A stretch of 64,000 nt of DNA from Balanoglossus misakiensis (Eukaryota > Hemichordata): assembly GCA_040954595.2 (NCBI GenBank), contig CM082585.2, positions 9,548,001-9,612,000 on the forward strand. Reading direction: 5' to 3'. The translations under genes and the position numbers were made by a program. Below, piece after piece: positions 1 to 20,861 of this stretch. Position 1 is the stretch's first letter. Every line of letters starts with the position of its first letter. The notes beneath the pieces were generated by a model, which did not search any database, was not told where the DNA came from, and saw nothing but the letters and a program-made list of their open reading frames with translations.

Positions 1-45
1 TAGTATTTGCTTTATTCATGTGTTCTGGTTACCATGCCTTCACAG

Positions 46-325
46 GTACCGACAGACAGCAAAGAAATTATCATCCATGCGCAAGAACAAACCACTGAAC
101 GCCATGGAAACCGTGACCTACTGGGTGAACTACGCATCGAAACATGGCACAGACCACCTGATATCTCGAGCACCAAACCTCAAATGGTATCAGTACTATC
201 TGCTCGATGTTGCTGTTTTCCTCTTCGCTGTCGTTGTCTTTGCTGTCTATGTGGTTAGGAGGGCCTGGAGGTTTATTCGCAGACAATGCTGCAGAAAAGA
301 GGAGAAAAAGGCGAAGAGGGACTGA
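46..325 (+). CDS. UDP-glucuronosyltransferase, C-terminal exon (partial)
   Basis: This is the last coding exon of a UGT, a membrane-bound ER enzyme that transfers glucuronic acid (or another sugar) from a UDP-sugar to lipophilic acceptors. The exon opens after a pyrimidine-rich acceptor ending in CAG at 43-45 and ends at a TGA at 323-325. It encodes about 92 residues. The pattern is typical of UGT C-termini: a basic stretch, then W-V-N-Y-A-S-K-H-G, the signature L-K-W-Y-Q-Y-Y-L-L-D, a single hydrophobic transmembrane helix, and a short basic cytosolic tail ending KKAKRD. Lysines at -3 and -5 of the tail fit a KxKxx-type ER retrieval signal. The N-terminal acceptor domain and the UDP-sugar binding exons lie upstream of the window, so substrate and subfamily cannot be told. 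The ends of this gene and of CFAP410 are convergent. Confidence 0.88.
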
Positions 326-1114
326 AAGTTTCGTGGTGTATATGCCAGTATAACTCGACAGACCAGCAAATACTGCCATTATTAGGAAAACCTGAAATTG
401 CCTCTTTGCCATTGTGAAGTGTGTACAGTATTCAAGCTTGTTCTTCAAAAAAGTTTTGTACGCTAAGACAAAATAAGCCATTCTGGGTAGCATTTTGGCA
501 AAGTAAGAACGAAAATCATGACAAACATTTTATTCTGATATTCAACAATACATTGTAACGAATTAAAAATAATTACAAAACCAACTTGTAAAAATACGGA
601 AACTTTGCAATTTATAGAAAACACATGAATACAAAATTTGACAAAGCATTATTTTCAAACCAAGACATCAATGGTTTTAAATTGTCTCCTTCATACAACA
701 CAGTAAAACATTTTACTGAAGAAATGATATAAATAATGCTTAATTTCATGCATACAGCCTGAGTTTAAGTACATGAGATATGATACATCTTTGGTTTGAG
801 CTTGGCCAACATCAGAAATTTAAGCTTATTACACTCTGGATGCTGTAAACCATAATTCTTATTTTCTGAATGCACTGGAAGGCTCCATCAGTGCATAAGA
901 CTGATCATTGAATTGCAAACAACTTTCGCAAATTTTTAGACTGCCACATTCAAACTTCACAAAGTAAACAAAAATGGATGGAATGCTGATGAAAAAATAA
1001 AAAAAAGTTGACACTGCTGAGGAAAAAAATACATCACAACAGCCGCAACTGGTATCAATTTCGAAATAAGGCAAGACTTCACTCACTGGGGAAATTTAGA
1101 TTCACGGAATATGG
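326..1114. other. Convergent 3' ends of the UGT (+) and CFAP410 (-)
   Basis: No coding sequence is supported here. The stretch is AT-rich and should hold the 3' UTRs of the two convergent genes. On the minus strand an AATAAA (plus-strand TTTATT at 529-534) is a candidate poly(A) signal for CFAP410, about 580 bases after its stop. On the plus strand only weaker variants such as ATTAAA near 561-566 are visible for the UGT. The two 3' UTRs therefore may overlap. An open frame at 859-1086 (-) has no recognisable similarity and lies after the CFAP410 stop. Confidence 0.5.
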
Positions 1115-2633
1115 TTAAAATTCCTCTTGTCGTTTCTTGCAAGTGTTGATGACTTCCTCTAAACTGGCATAGTCGAGTTCCTGCACCAGTGATTGTACTG
1201 CTGACAGAATATTGGCATTCTGAAATGGAGAATAGACAAGAATGAAGACTCCATGTTATTCAGTGTCTGTTGGTGCTGGCAGTGGTAGGGCCATTGCCAT
1301 TTGGGGGGGGGCAGGCAAAACATGTACAATATACATGTATTTGTACTCTGGCAAATTATGGTTCTAGGACAGTCACCCCCTGATTATTCACCCGTCGGAC
1401 AATAGTATAAACAATGCAATATCCATACCCGTTGTCTGCTTGTGTGGTGGTGCCTTGTCTTCACAGGAGAGAACTTGTCAACTGGTAGAGGCTTCAACCC
1501 AAGCTTTTCTCGGATTTTACTGAGGAGAGCAGCACACACAAACAAATTAAATTTGTAACCTAGGAATAGGTTGATGTGATCCTGAAAAAAAGCTGAAAAT
1601 AACAAATGCTTCTCATACAAACTGCAACACACATGCATTTGATATTATACTGTCCCCTTCACAATACTTACTTGGTTTCATCTAGACTAAGTTCAATAGC
1701 ACTGTCCCCAGCTGCTTTCTCTGGCTTGCCTGCTTCTCGAGCTGGAGACATGGACGACGTCGGTGACTCTTGACTGTTGGGAGTTTCGTCTGCCTTGTGT
1801 TGTGGAAGTGGCAGGTCCTCTCCTTCCTCAATGGCTTGGTTGATCTCATCGGGCTGAACAGCTGCCATGGAAACGGGTCAAGAAAAGGGAGTGAACAGCG
1901 CCCTCACACAGACGAACAAAAATTTAGTTCATGAAGGTAAACCCATGAAGCCACTGTATCTCCTCTCAAAAACTTCACATCTCAACTTACCGACATTATC
2001 CAGCTTCTGTAAGTTCGGCAGCATTTTCAAGACCGTCATTCTGTAGTTCTCCCTCGTAGCACACGGATTATCCGCCAGCCACAGCACCCGTAACTTAGTC
2101 AGTTTTTTCAAGTAATGTATCTCCGACAGGTCTTGGATGTTATTTTTCCGCACGTACAATTCTGTGACATTGGGACAGTAACCGAAATTTTCCAGTGTGC
2201 TGATGTTATTGACACTGAGGCTGATGACCTCAATGTTTGACATCTTGCGGAATATCGACACCTGTTAAAACATGCAAATTTTAAAATTCTCATGCATATT
2301 TATTCTCATTTTCAGTAACTTATCCTTGGGTATCTTTTTTCAGTTTTTCACAACTTGTAAGTGGATAAAAAATCATTTGAAAAAAGTCTACATGATATGA
2401 AACGAACAGTACTTACATCACTAAGCTCATTTCCCCTGAAAGGCAAGAAAGAAAAATAACACATTCATTACCGGTATTTCATTGACAGGTAGACGAAAGT
2501 TAGATCAATGCAGTGACAGATACAACAGATAGAGTTAAAGAATAATTTCTTACCAGCAGTTGAGTTTCTTCACACTCTCAATGTCTGCAGCTCTGGCTCT
2601 TGCAAGAACTAAATTGGCTGTTAACTTGACCAT
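1115..2633 (-). CDS. CFAP410: CFAP410 (C21orf2) cilia- and flagella-associated LRR protein
   Basis: Six coding exons (minus order): 2554-2633, 2417-2435, 1991-2261, 1672-1861, 1429-1519, 1115-1219. They join in phase to give 251 residues, against about 256 in human. The N-terminus (M-V-K-L-T then K-K-L-N-C-W) and leucine-rich repeats with L-R-V-L-W-L-A-D-N-P-C followed by Y-R-M-T-V-L and L-Q-K-L-D-N match the family closely. The middle is low-complexity and Ser/Pro/Glu-rich. The last exon encodes the C-terminal helical segment N-I-L-S-A-V-Q-S-L-V-Q-E-L-D, equivalent to the conserved oligomerisation helix. CFAP410 acts at the ciliary base and, with NEK1 and SPATA7, in ciliary and DNA-damage functions; that role is from the family. 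Exon 2 is only 19 nt. The acceptor before the start exon is a run of about 15 C on the sense strand. An out-of-frame upstream ATG lies about 17 nt before the chosen start and would overlap it. Confidence 0.92.
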
Positions 2634-3060
2634 GATTAAGAATAACCATAAAAATCTGGGGGGGGGGGGGGGAATAATAGCAAAAGAAGTATAGGTGTTA
2701 GTGTATTACCATATGCCATCTGCACCATTTACAAATATTCATCGCCACTTATATAATCTCATGTTATAACACAGGTCACTGACAAACATGGGGTTCCCTC
2801 ATTATTTTAAGGAAATATTTAAACCTTACGTTTATAAGCAGCTCTACTTCCAAAGGACAACACAGTAATGTTGTATTCACAATGTGTGGTCGATCCAACG
2901 TCTCGTCAACAGTACCAACATCAGCGCCACCGCTCGGCGTTACAGGCGCGTGGAATAAGCGATAATATTCAGCAATAGTCTCCAGACCTTCGACAACAGA
3001 TTTCACGATCGCTGATCCACTCTGATCGCCACCACAAACCAGTTACACTCCTGTTTACAG
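2634..3060 (-). other. CFAP410 5' UTR and candidate non-coding first exon
   Basis: On the sense (minus) strand a donor GTAAGG at 2823-2828 could end a first exon at 2829, spliced to the acceptor next to the poly-C tract at about 2647. The open frame over 2829-3042 contains no ATG before the donor, so it is best read as 5' UTR. Nothing else between CFAP410 and PIGZ is supported as coding. The promoter probably lies near 3000-3200. Confidence 0.4.
2647..2662 (+). repeat. Poly-G/poly-C homopolymer at a splice acceptor
   Basis: About 15 consecutive G on the plus strand. Read on the minus strand this is a poly-C tract ending directly in the CAG acceptor of the CFAP410 start exon, so the homopolymer is the polypyrimidine tract. 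Tract length is likely to vary between individuals and to be error-prone in assemblies. Confidence 0.85.
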
Positions 3061-3601
3061 CTCACGTCGTCGTCAGTCATCGATCAAGTTTACGAATACC
3101 GCGTCTTCTGCTTCTTCCCACGAGAGGGCGTTTTCACTTCCGGGACCAAATTTGAACTTTCAACTCTGACCTCTGTAGGTTTCTATGTCCCATGTCTGTT
3201 ACGACCAGCTTCAGTTTGCATGTCCTTTTCTTCTGTAATGAGTTGAAAGGAATGAATAAACTGACACAGTAATCTCTGCTGGCTAATCTTTATTGCAATT
3301 TCATGTTACAAAAGAAGAACAAGTATGTACTCTGAAAAAATCCAAGTGCTTATAAAATTATCAGCTCAACAAAATAATCACACCTAAAGTTCATGATTTC
3401 TTCTTACTATAAACACTGAAGACTTACAGTTACACAAGTATTATAGATTACACATAACTTTCCACCCAAATTTCCACACATAATTTAGTCTTTGTTTCCA
3501 AGACTCTCAAACTCATAGTGCAAGTCTAAAACAGACCCCAAGAAGTCAAAAGTTCTAGGTTTATTTAATGAATACTAGTAGGCCTGCACATGTTGGAGCC
3601 A
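3061..3601. other. Intergenic / PIGZ 3' UTR
   Basis: No gene is seen. The minus strand carries an AATAAA (plus TTTATT at 3289-3294) about 310 bases past the PIGZ stop, a good candidate poly(A) signal. The part beyond it should hold the promoter of CFAP410, which is transcribed in the same direction. Confidence 0.45.
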
Positions 3602-5639
3602 CTATGAATGCCTAACCACCTTGTACAAGTTCAAGCTTAATTCACTATGAATAAATTTCATAACTGTGCCAGCATTCTTGTCGACGGCAAATTCATCGTC
3701 AAAAGAAAAGTCCATGGGATCCTCAATTGTGATGTGAAAGAAAAACTGACGCTGTAATTTGAAATTGTACTGAGCATGCTTGGCACAGAAAAATGGATGC
3801 AGTGTTGATGGCGAAATAACGTAAACCACTGTGTCATCGCGATGACCCAGGTCAGCATAGGTCATCAGTCTGTCGATTTTCTGACTCAACACAGCCTGGT
3901 CGGCACCTCCCAAATCATGGGTTGTCACATGACTAAATGGTGCATCCTCATGGGTTGTCACATGACTAAATGGTGCATCCTGATTGGCTGATGGCCCAGT
4001 CACATGATCTCTTTGGCCAACACCTAGCAAATGTTGTGGTGGCATGTATGTGTGATAGAAGACAAAGTAATGTTGTGTCTGTGGGTTGCTTTTTGCCACT
4101 TCGTGCAGATAACGCATGCAGGGAATAACACCTCCCTGGTGGTAAAAACCAAAAAATAAGACGCCCAGTATATTCCACACGATCCAGGAAATCTTAAAAT
4201 TAAACGATAAGTCAGTGACGTTTTTACAAAAAAGTAGAATAAGGGGCACGATGACAGGGATAATGTAGCGGGGCTCTTGGTGCGGGATTACAGACAGAAC
4301 ACCAACAGGAACGATGATGGAGAGTACGAGAAACAAGTTCACTCTATCGACAAGCGAGGTCTTATTCAACAGTTGCCTGGTTCGGTCAAACGAGAACAGA
4401 GCCGGAATGACCCACAAGAGGAGGGGCAGAAACAAGAGGGGCATGTTCAGGACAAAGTTGGTGATGCGGGGATGGATGGGATGGTCGGACAGCTTCGACA
4501 TGTCGCTGTTGTACAGCAAGAAATTCAGAGGCGTGAGAGTCAGGTTGCGGTGAATGTGCTCGGAGGTGAACGTTTTGTAGAAATAGTCAAGGTCGAAGGA
4601 AAAGATGACGTCGCTGTTCAGCGTGCCATAATAGATGGAGTCTGTCACGATACAGACGAAGCCGGTGGCTACAGAGCCAGGGATGAGTGAGAACGCACTG
4701 CTGAAACCAAAGATAAAACCATGGTGACGCACAATGGAGTAATACCAGTAGAACATCGGCCACATGACGAACGCTACGAAGGTCAGCCTCATGAATATTC
4801 CATAGGTAATTATCACTGATAAGAGGAACGCGTAAGTCTGGTTTCGCCCCCCTCCAGTCCTGCCCTTCGCTTTTCCCATTGACCCGGCAGATTTCAACGT
4901 CAGAAGCATGACCAAGGCGTACAGAATACACTCCGTCCCATTCGAGAACGTCCGGCAACAAAAAACCATGGTAACGTAGCTGCTGGCGAGGAAAATCAAA
5001 CAACGTTCTGCATCAATACGTAGATGTCTGCACAGCTTGTACATCAGAAAATCCAAGAAGAGCGACAATGCGGTCATGAGCACTCTGGGATATACAAGCA
5101 GGGTGTACGCCGTCACTATTTTCGGAAAGAAGTCTTGAAGTTTCTTCAGAAGTAGGAAAGCGCTTCCGGATGTAGCGTAGGGAAAGATGACGTTGCGCAA
5201 CGGCAGGTCTTGGGACAGCCATTCCCAGGTCTTGTGTGTTTCAAAACCAAACACAGAGCCTGGAACAAATGGAGTATTATCCGGTTAGAATCGTGTCAGC
5301 AAGAGAAAGACAGAAGAGCTGACACACAACAAACTTATTCAGTTTCTATCATTCATCATATAAGTATTTCTCCACTCTCCCTGTGGTCCAACTTTCCATA
5401 GAAAACAATGGATTTGGACTGAACCATGATGGTGATTAACAGTATCTTAAATGATTAGCGATGCCCGCTTTTTAAAAATAACCTTTTCTATAATAATTCA
5501 CATTATAATTGTTGTTTTATTACTTACCGGCAGTTATTTCCGGACTTTGAAAAAATTCATCTGGATGGATGTACCCTGACTGGGGTATCAGAGTCAGAAA
5601 AAGTCGAACAGCAACTAGAGCCTGCCACAAGTTTTTCAT
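3602..5639 (-). CDS. PIGZ: GPI mannosyltransferase 4 (PIG-Z / SMP3)
   Basis: Two coding exons, 5528-5639 and 3602-5259, join in phase to 589 residues (human PIG-Z about 579). PIG-Z is a multi-pass ER enzyme of family GT22 that adds the fourth, side-branch mannose to GPI anchors, using dolichol-phosphate mannose. The first exon carries the family signature [15 protein letters not shown], with the HPDE catalytic motif in the first luminal loop. The second exon has the conserved [18 protein letters not shown] and C-R-T-F-S-N-G-T-E blocks and many hydrophobic helices. Near the sense-strand 3' end is an exact 33-bp in-frame tandem duplication (3915-3980) in a hydrophilic loop. An acceptor 25 nt upstream of the ATG (exon edge at 5664) implies a non-coding upstream exon. 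The single intron (5260-5527) holds a degenerate copy of the TTAA MITE. Confidence 0.93.
3915..3980 (-). repeat. Exact 2 x 33-bp in-frame tandem duplication in PIGZ
   Basis: Two identical 33-bp units (3915-3947 and 3948-3980) encode two copies of an 11-residue unit, [10 protein letters not shown] plus one acidic residue. The reading frame is kept. The absence of any mismatch suggests a recent event or an active variable-number repeat. Confidence 0.9.
5371..5436 (-). mobile_element. TTAA-type MITE copy (degenerate, inverted)
   Basis: In the PIGZ intron. Its reverse complement matches the core of the 14326-14410 element (GGTTCAGTCCAAA... and TTCTATGG...GTTGGA blocks) but lacks clear terminal CCCTTTCACC ends. 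A TTAA is present at the 3' edge. Confidence 0.6.
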
Positions 5640-5664
5640 GCTGACTGTTTGCCAAGAACACAAT

Positions 5665-7803
5665 CTGAAAGAAAATTGTAGAAACTAAGAAACTAATCTA
5701 TGTCGGGCGCATAAAATCGGTGATCATCGCAAAAATTAAAACGGCAGACACCAAAGTATGAGATGAGTATGAAACATAAAGGTGAACCATCGGCCCTCAG
5801 TGTTCGATAGATAGTAGAGGGAGATGGTTCGATCGATATGGTACTCGCCTTGGGACTTTCCTGTTTTTCGTTGTTGAATCCCTGTTGTAATTTTAGTCGA
5901 AATTACCAGTATGAGTAGATGGAAGGACTATTGTGATTATAAACCACGTCTGCTTAGTGTCCCAACCTAAAACATGCGTTCATGGACACCGTAGTAGCAC
6001 AACCGGGTCTAAACGCTCCGATACGGTCAATTTCAGCTTCAGATTCAGTTTCGGATTCAATGTACATTGAAGATAGCTGTGCATTTCTAACCAGTGTATT
6101 CGAAATTCACTTCTTTTCCAAAAACATTAAAATATAAATATATTTTATTAAATAATGTGTATTTCACACAACAGTTTAAACAATTAACCAATGGCTGCAC
6201 AGATGTATGAATTTTTCGAGCCGGTTTATGGTCGTTTGGTCCGTTTCAACATTTATCACAGCACTTTCCGAATTCCGTATACCAGTGGGCAGCCATCTTG
6301 AAAAGTCGATTCACTCACATTTCATGTAACCTTCTGCAGGAACTACGTTTTTCAACTGTACACTTATTTGAGGTTTATTTGAAGGACGACTTTGAAACTG
6401 ATGCACATCTTGTATATATATATATTTTTTTGTATATGATATTAAACGCAAATATGACCGACAACTGAAGTACGCTTCAACAAATGGGACACTCACAAAG
6501 ACTTGTTTTTATCAATTTTATTCCAGAAATTAAAGTCTCTGATGCAGTACATTGAGGTTAAGAAAGACAATTACCATTCAAAAGAAGAGTTTAATGATGA
6601 AAATACAAAGACTATAATCATCTAAATTCATAAACAAAAAAAGCTTTCAATACGGCAGTTTTTTTAATCTTTTTTCCAGAAATTTTCCACTTGAATGGAA
6701 ACATTCTACAAGGTCTGAAAGTGGTACCAGATTTCTCATCGTAAGTTTCAAATATGGAAAATATTACCAGACTAAGACAAAAAGAAAGAAAGCCAAAATG
6801 GCCGGATAATGAACATGATTGTGATAGTTACTGCACTGTCCAGGGGATAACCATACTAGAAGCACAGCCTCGGCCTCAACCGTTTTTCCGAATCCACTAA
6901 TACCTGAAAACAGCCACAACACTGTATTTCTCAAAGAATTACAAACGACAGAAAGAGAATATTTACATAGTTATTTTTTCTTCCCCTTAAACTTCAGTGA
7001 AAAGGAATTCTTTAAAGCTTTCCATTCACGTACCTGCTTAAATAAAAATCAAGAACAGGTATGTGCGTTTGTCTCAGGTATAAACTCTGCATGGCTACAT
7101 GGAAAACAACTCATTACAAAGATCTACCCAAGTACCAGCTACTCGCTTGGAGATGTTAGCTAAAGGAAATTGTTTCGAACTCCACACAATAAGTTTATCA
7201 TGAATCACACAATGTTTTGTACGGCAGACAAATCGGTGTCCTGATAAATTGTCACATATCTTTATTTAAGAAGTGAATCTTGAAACTCAAGAAATGACAA
7301 ACTTAAATATACCCACAGATCAGAAAGGTCTCCAGTTTTATGGCATTTCCAATATAATTGATATATGATGATTCAGTTTTGAGTGAGACAATATTTACAA
7401 TGGGGTCAAAACCCAAGAAAACTACATTTCTTAGCCGAGACTTTTTTCGTCCTCAGAAATACCAATCAAGAAAGTCTTCACTTGAAAAATTGAAAGAATT
7501 TCTCAGCATTCACGACTACAAAATGACATCGTCTTCCTAATACAAAATAAGCATTCTTAAAATCAGTTTGCCATATTCCATTGTCCTAACAAACTGATAT
7601 GTTTTCTAATTGTGATGGCCACGCATCTGGTAAAACATTTCAAAATTATACGTGATGTAGCTTTCCCGACAAGCACACGTACACACTTGATATCTATCAA
7701 GACTGTCACTTAATCTGTGTTACTTTATAAAGATGCACACTGTCATCATGAGAACACATCTCGTTATGTACATAATAAGTTTATATGACTGTCTCTAGAG
7801 AGT
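5665..7803. other. PIGZ upstream region and POLR2A 3' UTR
   Basis: No coding sequence is recognised. The part next to PIGZ should contain its first non-coding exon and promoter. The part next to 7804 is the POLR2A 3' UTR on the minus strand: AATAAA on that strand at 7261-7266 (plus TTTATT) is about 540 bases after the stop, and a second one lies at 6517-6522. Open frames at 6311-6496 (-) and 7358-7540 (+) show no similarity to anything I know and look random. Confidence 0.45.
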
Positions 7804-17887
<10,084 letters not shown>

Positions 17888-17892
17888 TTATT

Positions 17893-17900
17893 TGACGTCA
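17893..17900. promoter_or_regulatory. Full CRE palindrome just upstream of the POLR2A start codon
   Basis: TGACGTCA, the consensus site for CREB/ATF bZIP factors, lies 9 bases upstream of the POLR2A ATG (17884) on the sense strand. It is either in a very short 5' UTR or in the core promoter. That it binds anything is an inference from the motif alone. Confidence 0.5.
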
Positions 17901-18600
17901 CACACAGCCGTATGATGCTCGTTGATTTTCGACTTCTCCGTGCTCCGGTTATCCTGCAGTATTTCTCACAAATTTCAGTCAATCGGGTCACAAGTAACTG
18001 GCGATGGTTCTGGCTGGTGAGATATGTTAAATATCACAGCTGTAGGTTCTAACTTTGTACTTCGCCGGCTGTTTTTGACTCAACCTCCGGCACAGCGCTC
18101 GTCTTAGAGCGCTCACTGGCTCTGAAAGGGGACGGCCAGCTTATATAGACTTTTCTCTGTACGGGTTTCCGCAACTGACTTCCACGGTATATTTGCATAC
18201 GCATTATAAAAACGAAAGAATCGCATGTTAAATGTTCGTGCAAAACTTAAAAACACGTGTTTTTGCGTCTGAGTTGTAACAATATATAAAACTTTACCAT
18301 AAAAGAATGAAATATGGAGATTTTCAATACATCTGCTTATATTGTGACTGCTGCAGTGGCTATTCTATGAATAAAAAATCTCCAGCAAGGGGTAAAAGTA
18401 TAGGACCATTTTGTTTTATGACATGATCTTTTATTTTATTTCTTTGTAAAACAGGTTTTAATGAAAGGAGTGTTTTTTTTAGCAACTATAAAGTCATGTG
18501 GAAAGAGACAAATTCGATATTGTATAGTGTGTCAGTAAATAATCAGACAGACGCAAGGATACATAGATTAAACTTTTCATTTTCAGTTTTATTCCTGAAA
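17901..18600. promoter_or_regulatory. POLR2A 5' flank / promoter region
   Basis: No coding sequence is supported. On the minus strand a TATATAAG motif is seen at about 18139-18147, and a repeated AGCGCTC motif near 18085-18110. The transcription start is unknown; the TATA-like motif would give a 5' UTR of about 230 nt. The next upstream gene, the RhoGEF, reads in the same direction. Confidence 0.4.
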
Positions 18601-20861
18601 TGCCAACATTGTTGATTTAATAAACTTTATCTCAACTGGTTCAACTGTTGAAAAATGGTTCTTTTATATATACATATACGATGATTCAGCAATGGTTGTT
18701 ACTGAATACAGATGTCATGAGCTTTTGTGCCTTTTGAGCAAAAAAATCCAACTCTCTTAACATATACTGTGCACTTGCATGTGTTCATTGTCAGTCTCCA
18801 ACTAGTGACTCAATATATCTCTGCATGTCCATATTTGTCAACATTTTTGCAAAGAATGTAAAATAATTCACAATTTAAAATAAATTCATAATTTAAAACA
18901 ATAACTTTTACCATGGGGAAAAGTTAAAAATACATTTCATGAAATTTCATGTCAGTATAGATACTGTTTACAAAGATAATTTACAGGTACTGGGAATTTT
19001 TAAATTAATATTTCACAGTTTTACACTTCAGAAAGAAACAAGCTTCAGAAAGTGATATTCGAATGGGCAGCACAAAAAAAAATTCTACATGAAAAATATA
19101 ATTGTACACACAATTTGATAAAGAGCAAAGATTTAATCTTGTTTACCCCTTTGAAAAGATCTCCCATGCATCATTACTATGGTAACGTAGTAAGGCCATG
19201 TGAGTCATGAACATATCTTAATGCACATTTCCACACAAAAAAATACCCTGATAATTTTTTTGCTGTTGGACAATTTTATATTTCTTCAGGAGATTATATT
19301 AAATAAATAATAAAGTGGCAGTATTCTGGAAGACTTGCAATAAAAAATAATTTCAATAAATTTTAAATAAGAATATAGCTGCAGCCACAGTATCCTAAAA
19401 TTACTCCATCAATTTCAGAGAAAATACTCACAAATTAGATGTGCATGATGCAAACATCCCTTCAGCCATGTCACAATGGTTTAACCCCCCACACTTTACA
19501 ACGATTAGATCGGACCTATTTACAGAAGCAGAGGAAACTTGTCTTTCTCATTAAAGGAATGTAAAACATATCTTGGAATGCAAAAATCTTTAGAAAGGTT
19601 TGGACAACTGCAGCTACTGCAATCGTACATTAAAGATTTGAAGTTGAAGATGGAATGAAAATGGATGTGCTCGCATAGTCTAGGATCATGGCAAGGGTTA
19701 TCTGAAAAATTCACATCTAGGAAAGGCAAGATTGATTTTAAAGAAAATTTACACCAAACCCTGGCAATGTTTTGGCCACCTATGGAAATGACCGAAGCTC
19801 TCCCTCTGAAGAGTTTAACTAGAACAGATCACATATTTCGTGGCAAGATTCAGTATTCAAATCAAATCTTGTAAACTGTCGTAGAATGGTTGCTATGAGC
19901 AAAAGAATCCAATGGGTAGCAACATACTGGCAATCATATTGCACTGTTAGTGGTTTGTGGAAACTCCTGCACTATTTTTTGTAATAAATGACTGGTTATT
20001 TGGATTTCTCTTTGAACTGTTTTTATCGATGGATATTTCTTGTTTAACCCGGTCTGGACTCAAGTACATGTATAGGCAGTATGGCTGTTAACACTCACAC
20101 ACACACACATAAATCATTAATGCAAATTATCTATGTACAAATTAATTAATGTAAATACACGAAGAAGCAGTTGACTCACTAAGTATCAGACATAAGTTAA
20201 CGGTATGCATTGAAAAGCTCTGCTGAAAAAGTACTGACCCAAATGTCAGGGCAAGGTTTGTCTGTTGCAGTGGATATAACTACAGTGACAATGAACACTT
20301 GGCAGTTAGAAAAAGACATCCAGCTTGATCACTGCTCAATCACTGATGAATTAAATTCATTTGCAGCACTACAGTAGAACATACAATCGGGGACAGAAAT
20401 TGTGATATGGTCCCCAGATATTCCAAAGTCAACTATATATACATTACAATAATCATCATCATCATCATCAAGAAATTCTGGGGAACACATAGACCTATAG
20501 GACTGTCTTCATGTTTTAATAACACTGTGACATCACCAGTGATGCAATGTTATAGTCACTTTCATAAACAATATCTATAATTTTTCAGACACACAAAGTG
20601 ACTCAGTGTGTGATTGAACCCTTGAACGGTGCAAAAACCTAAAATCATCAGATTGTATTATCTATACAGTTTCTCTATACTATATACAATATAAGCTATA
20701 TCCTTTAACATTATCTGCCTTACACTCAGATTTTTTCAACTCTGCCAAATCATGCTAAGAATACACGAGATAGTTTAATCAGAAGCAAAAGAAATTGGCC
20801 ATCGTTTCCCCCGGAGATTTTAGACAGCAAATACTGAAGAATTTGGATTTCGTGAAATTAT
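18588..20861 (-). other. RhoGEF 3' UTR (likely)
   Basis: About 2.3 kb of AT-rich sequence after the RhoGEF stop at 20862-20864. Several minus-strand AATAAA signals exist; the most distal is plus TTTATT at 18588-18593. Short simple repeats occur: (CA)n near 20098-20110 and (ATC)n near 20454-20470. No coding sequence is seen. Confidence 0.4.

Noticed and set aside
2776-3006. A 76-codon minus-strand frame upstream of CFAP410 as a separate gene
   Set aside because: It has no ATG start (it would begin at GTG) and no similarity. A 5' UTR exon explains the donor better.
4277-4690. A 137-codon plus-strand open frame opposite PIGZ
   Set aside because: Antisense to a conserved enzyme, with no similarity and no splice or promoter support.
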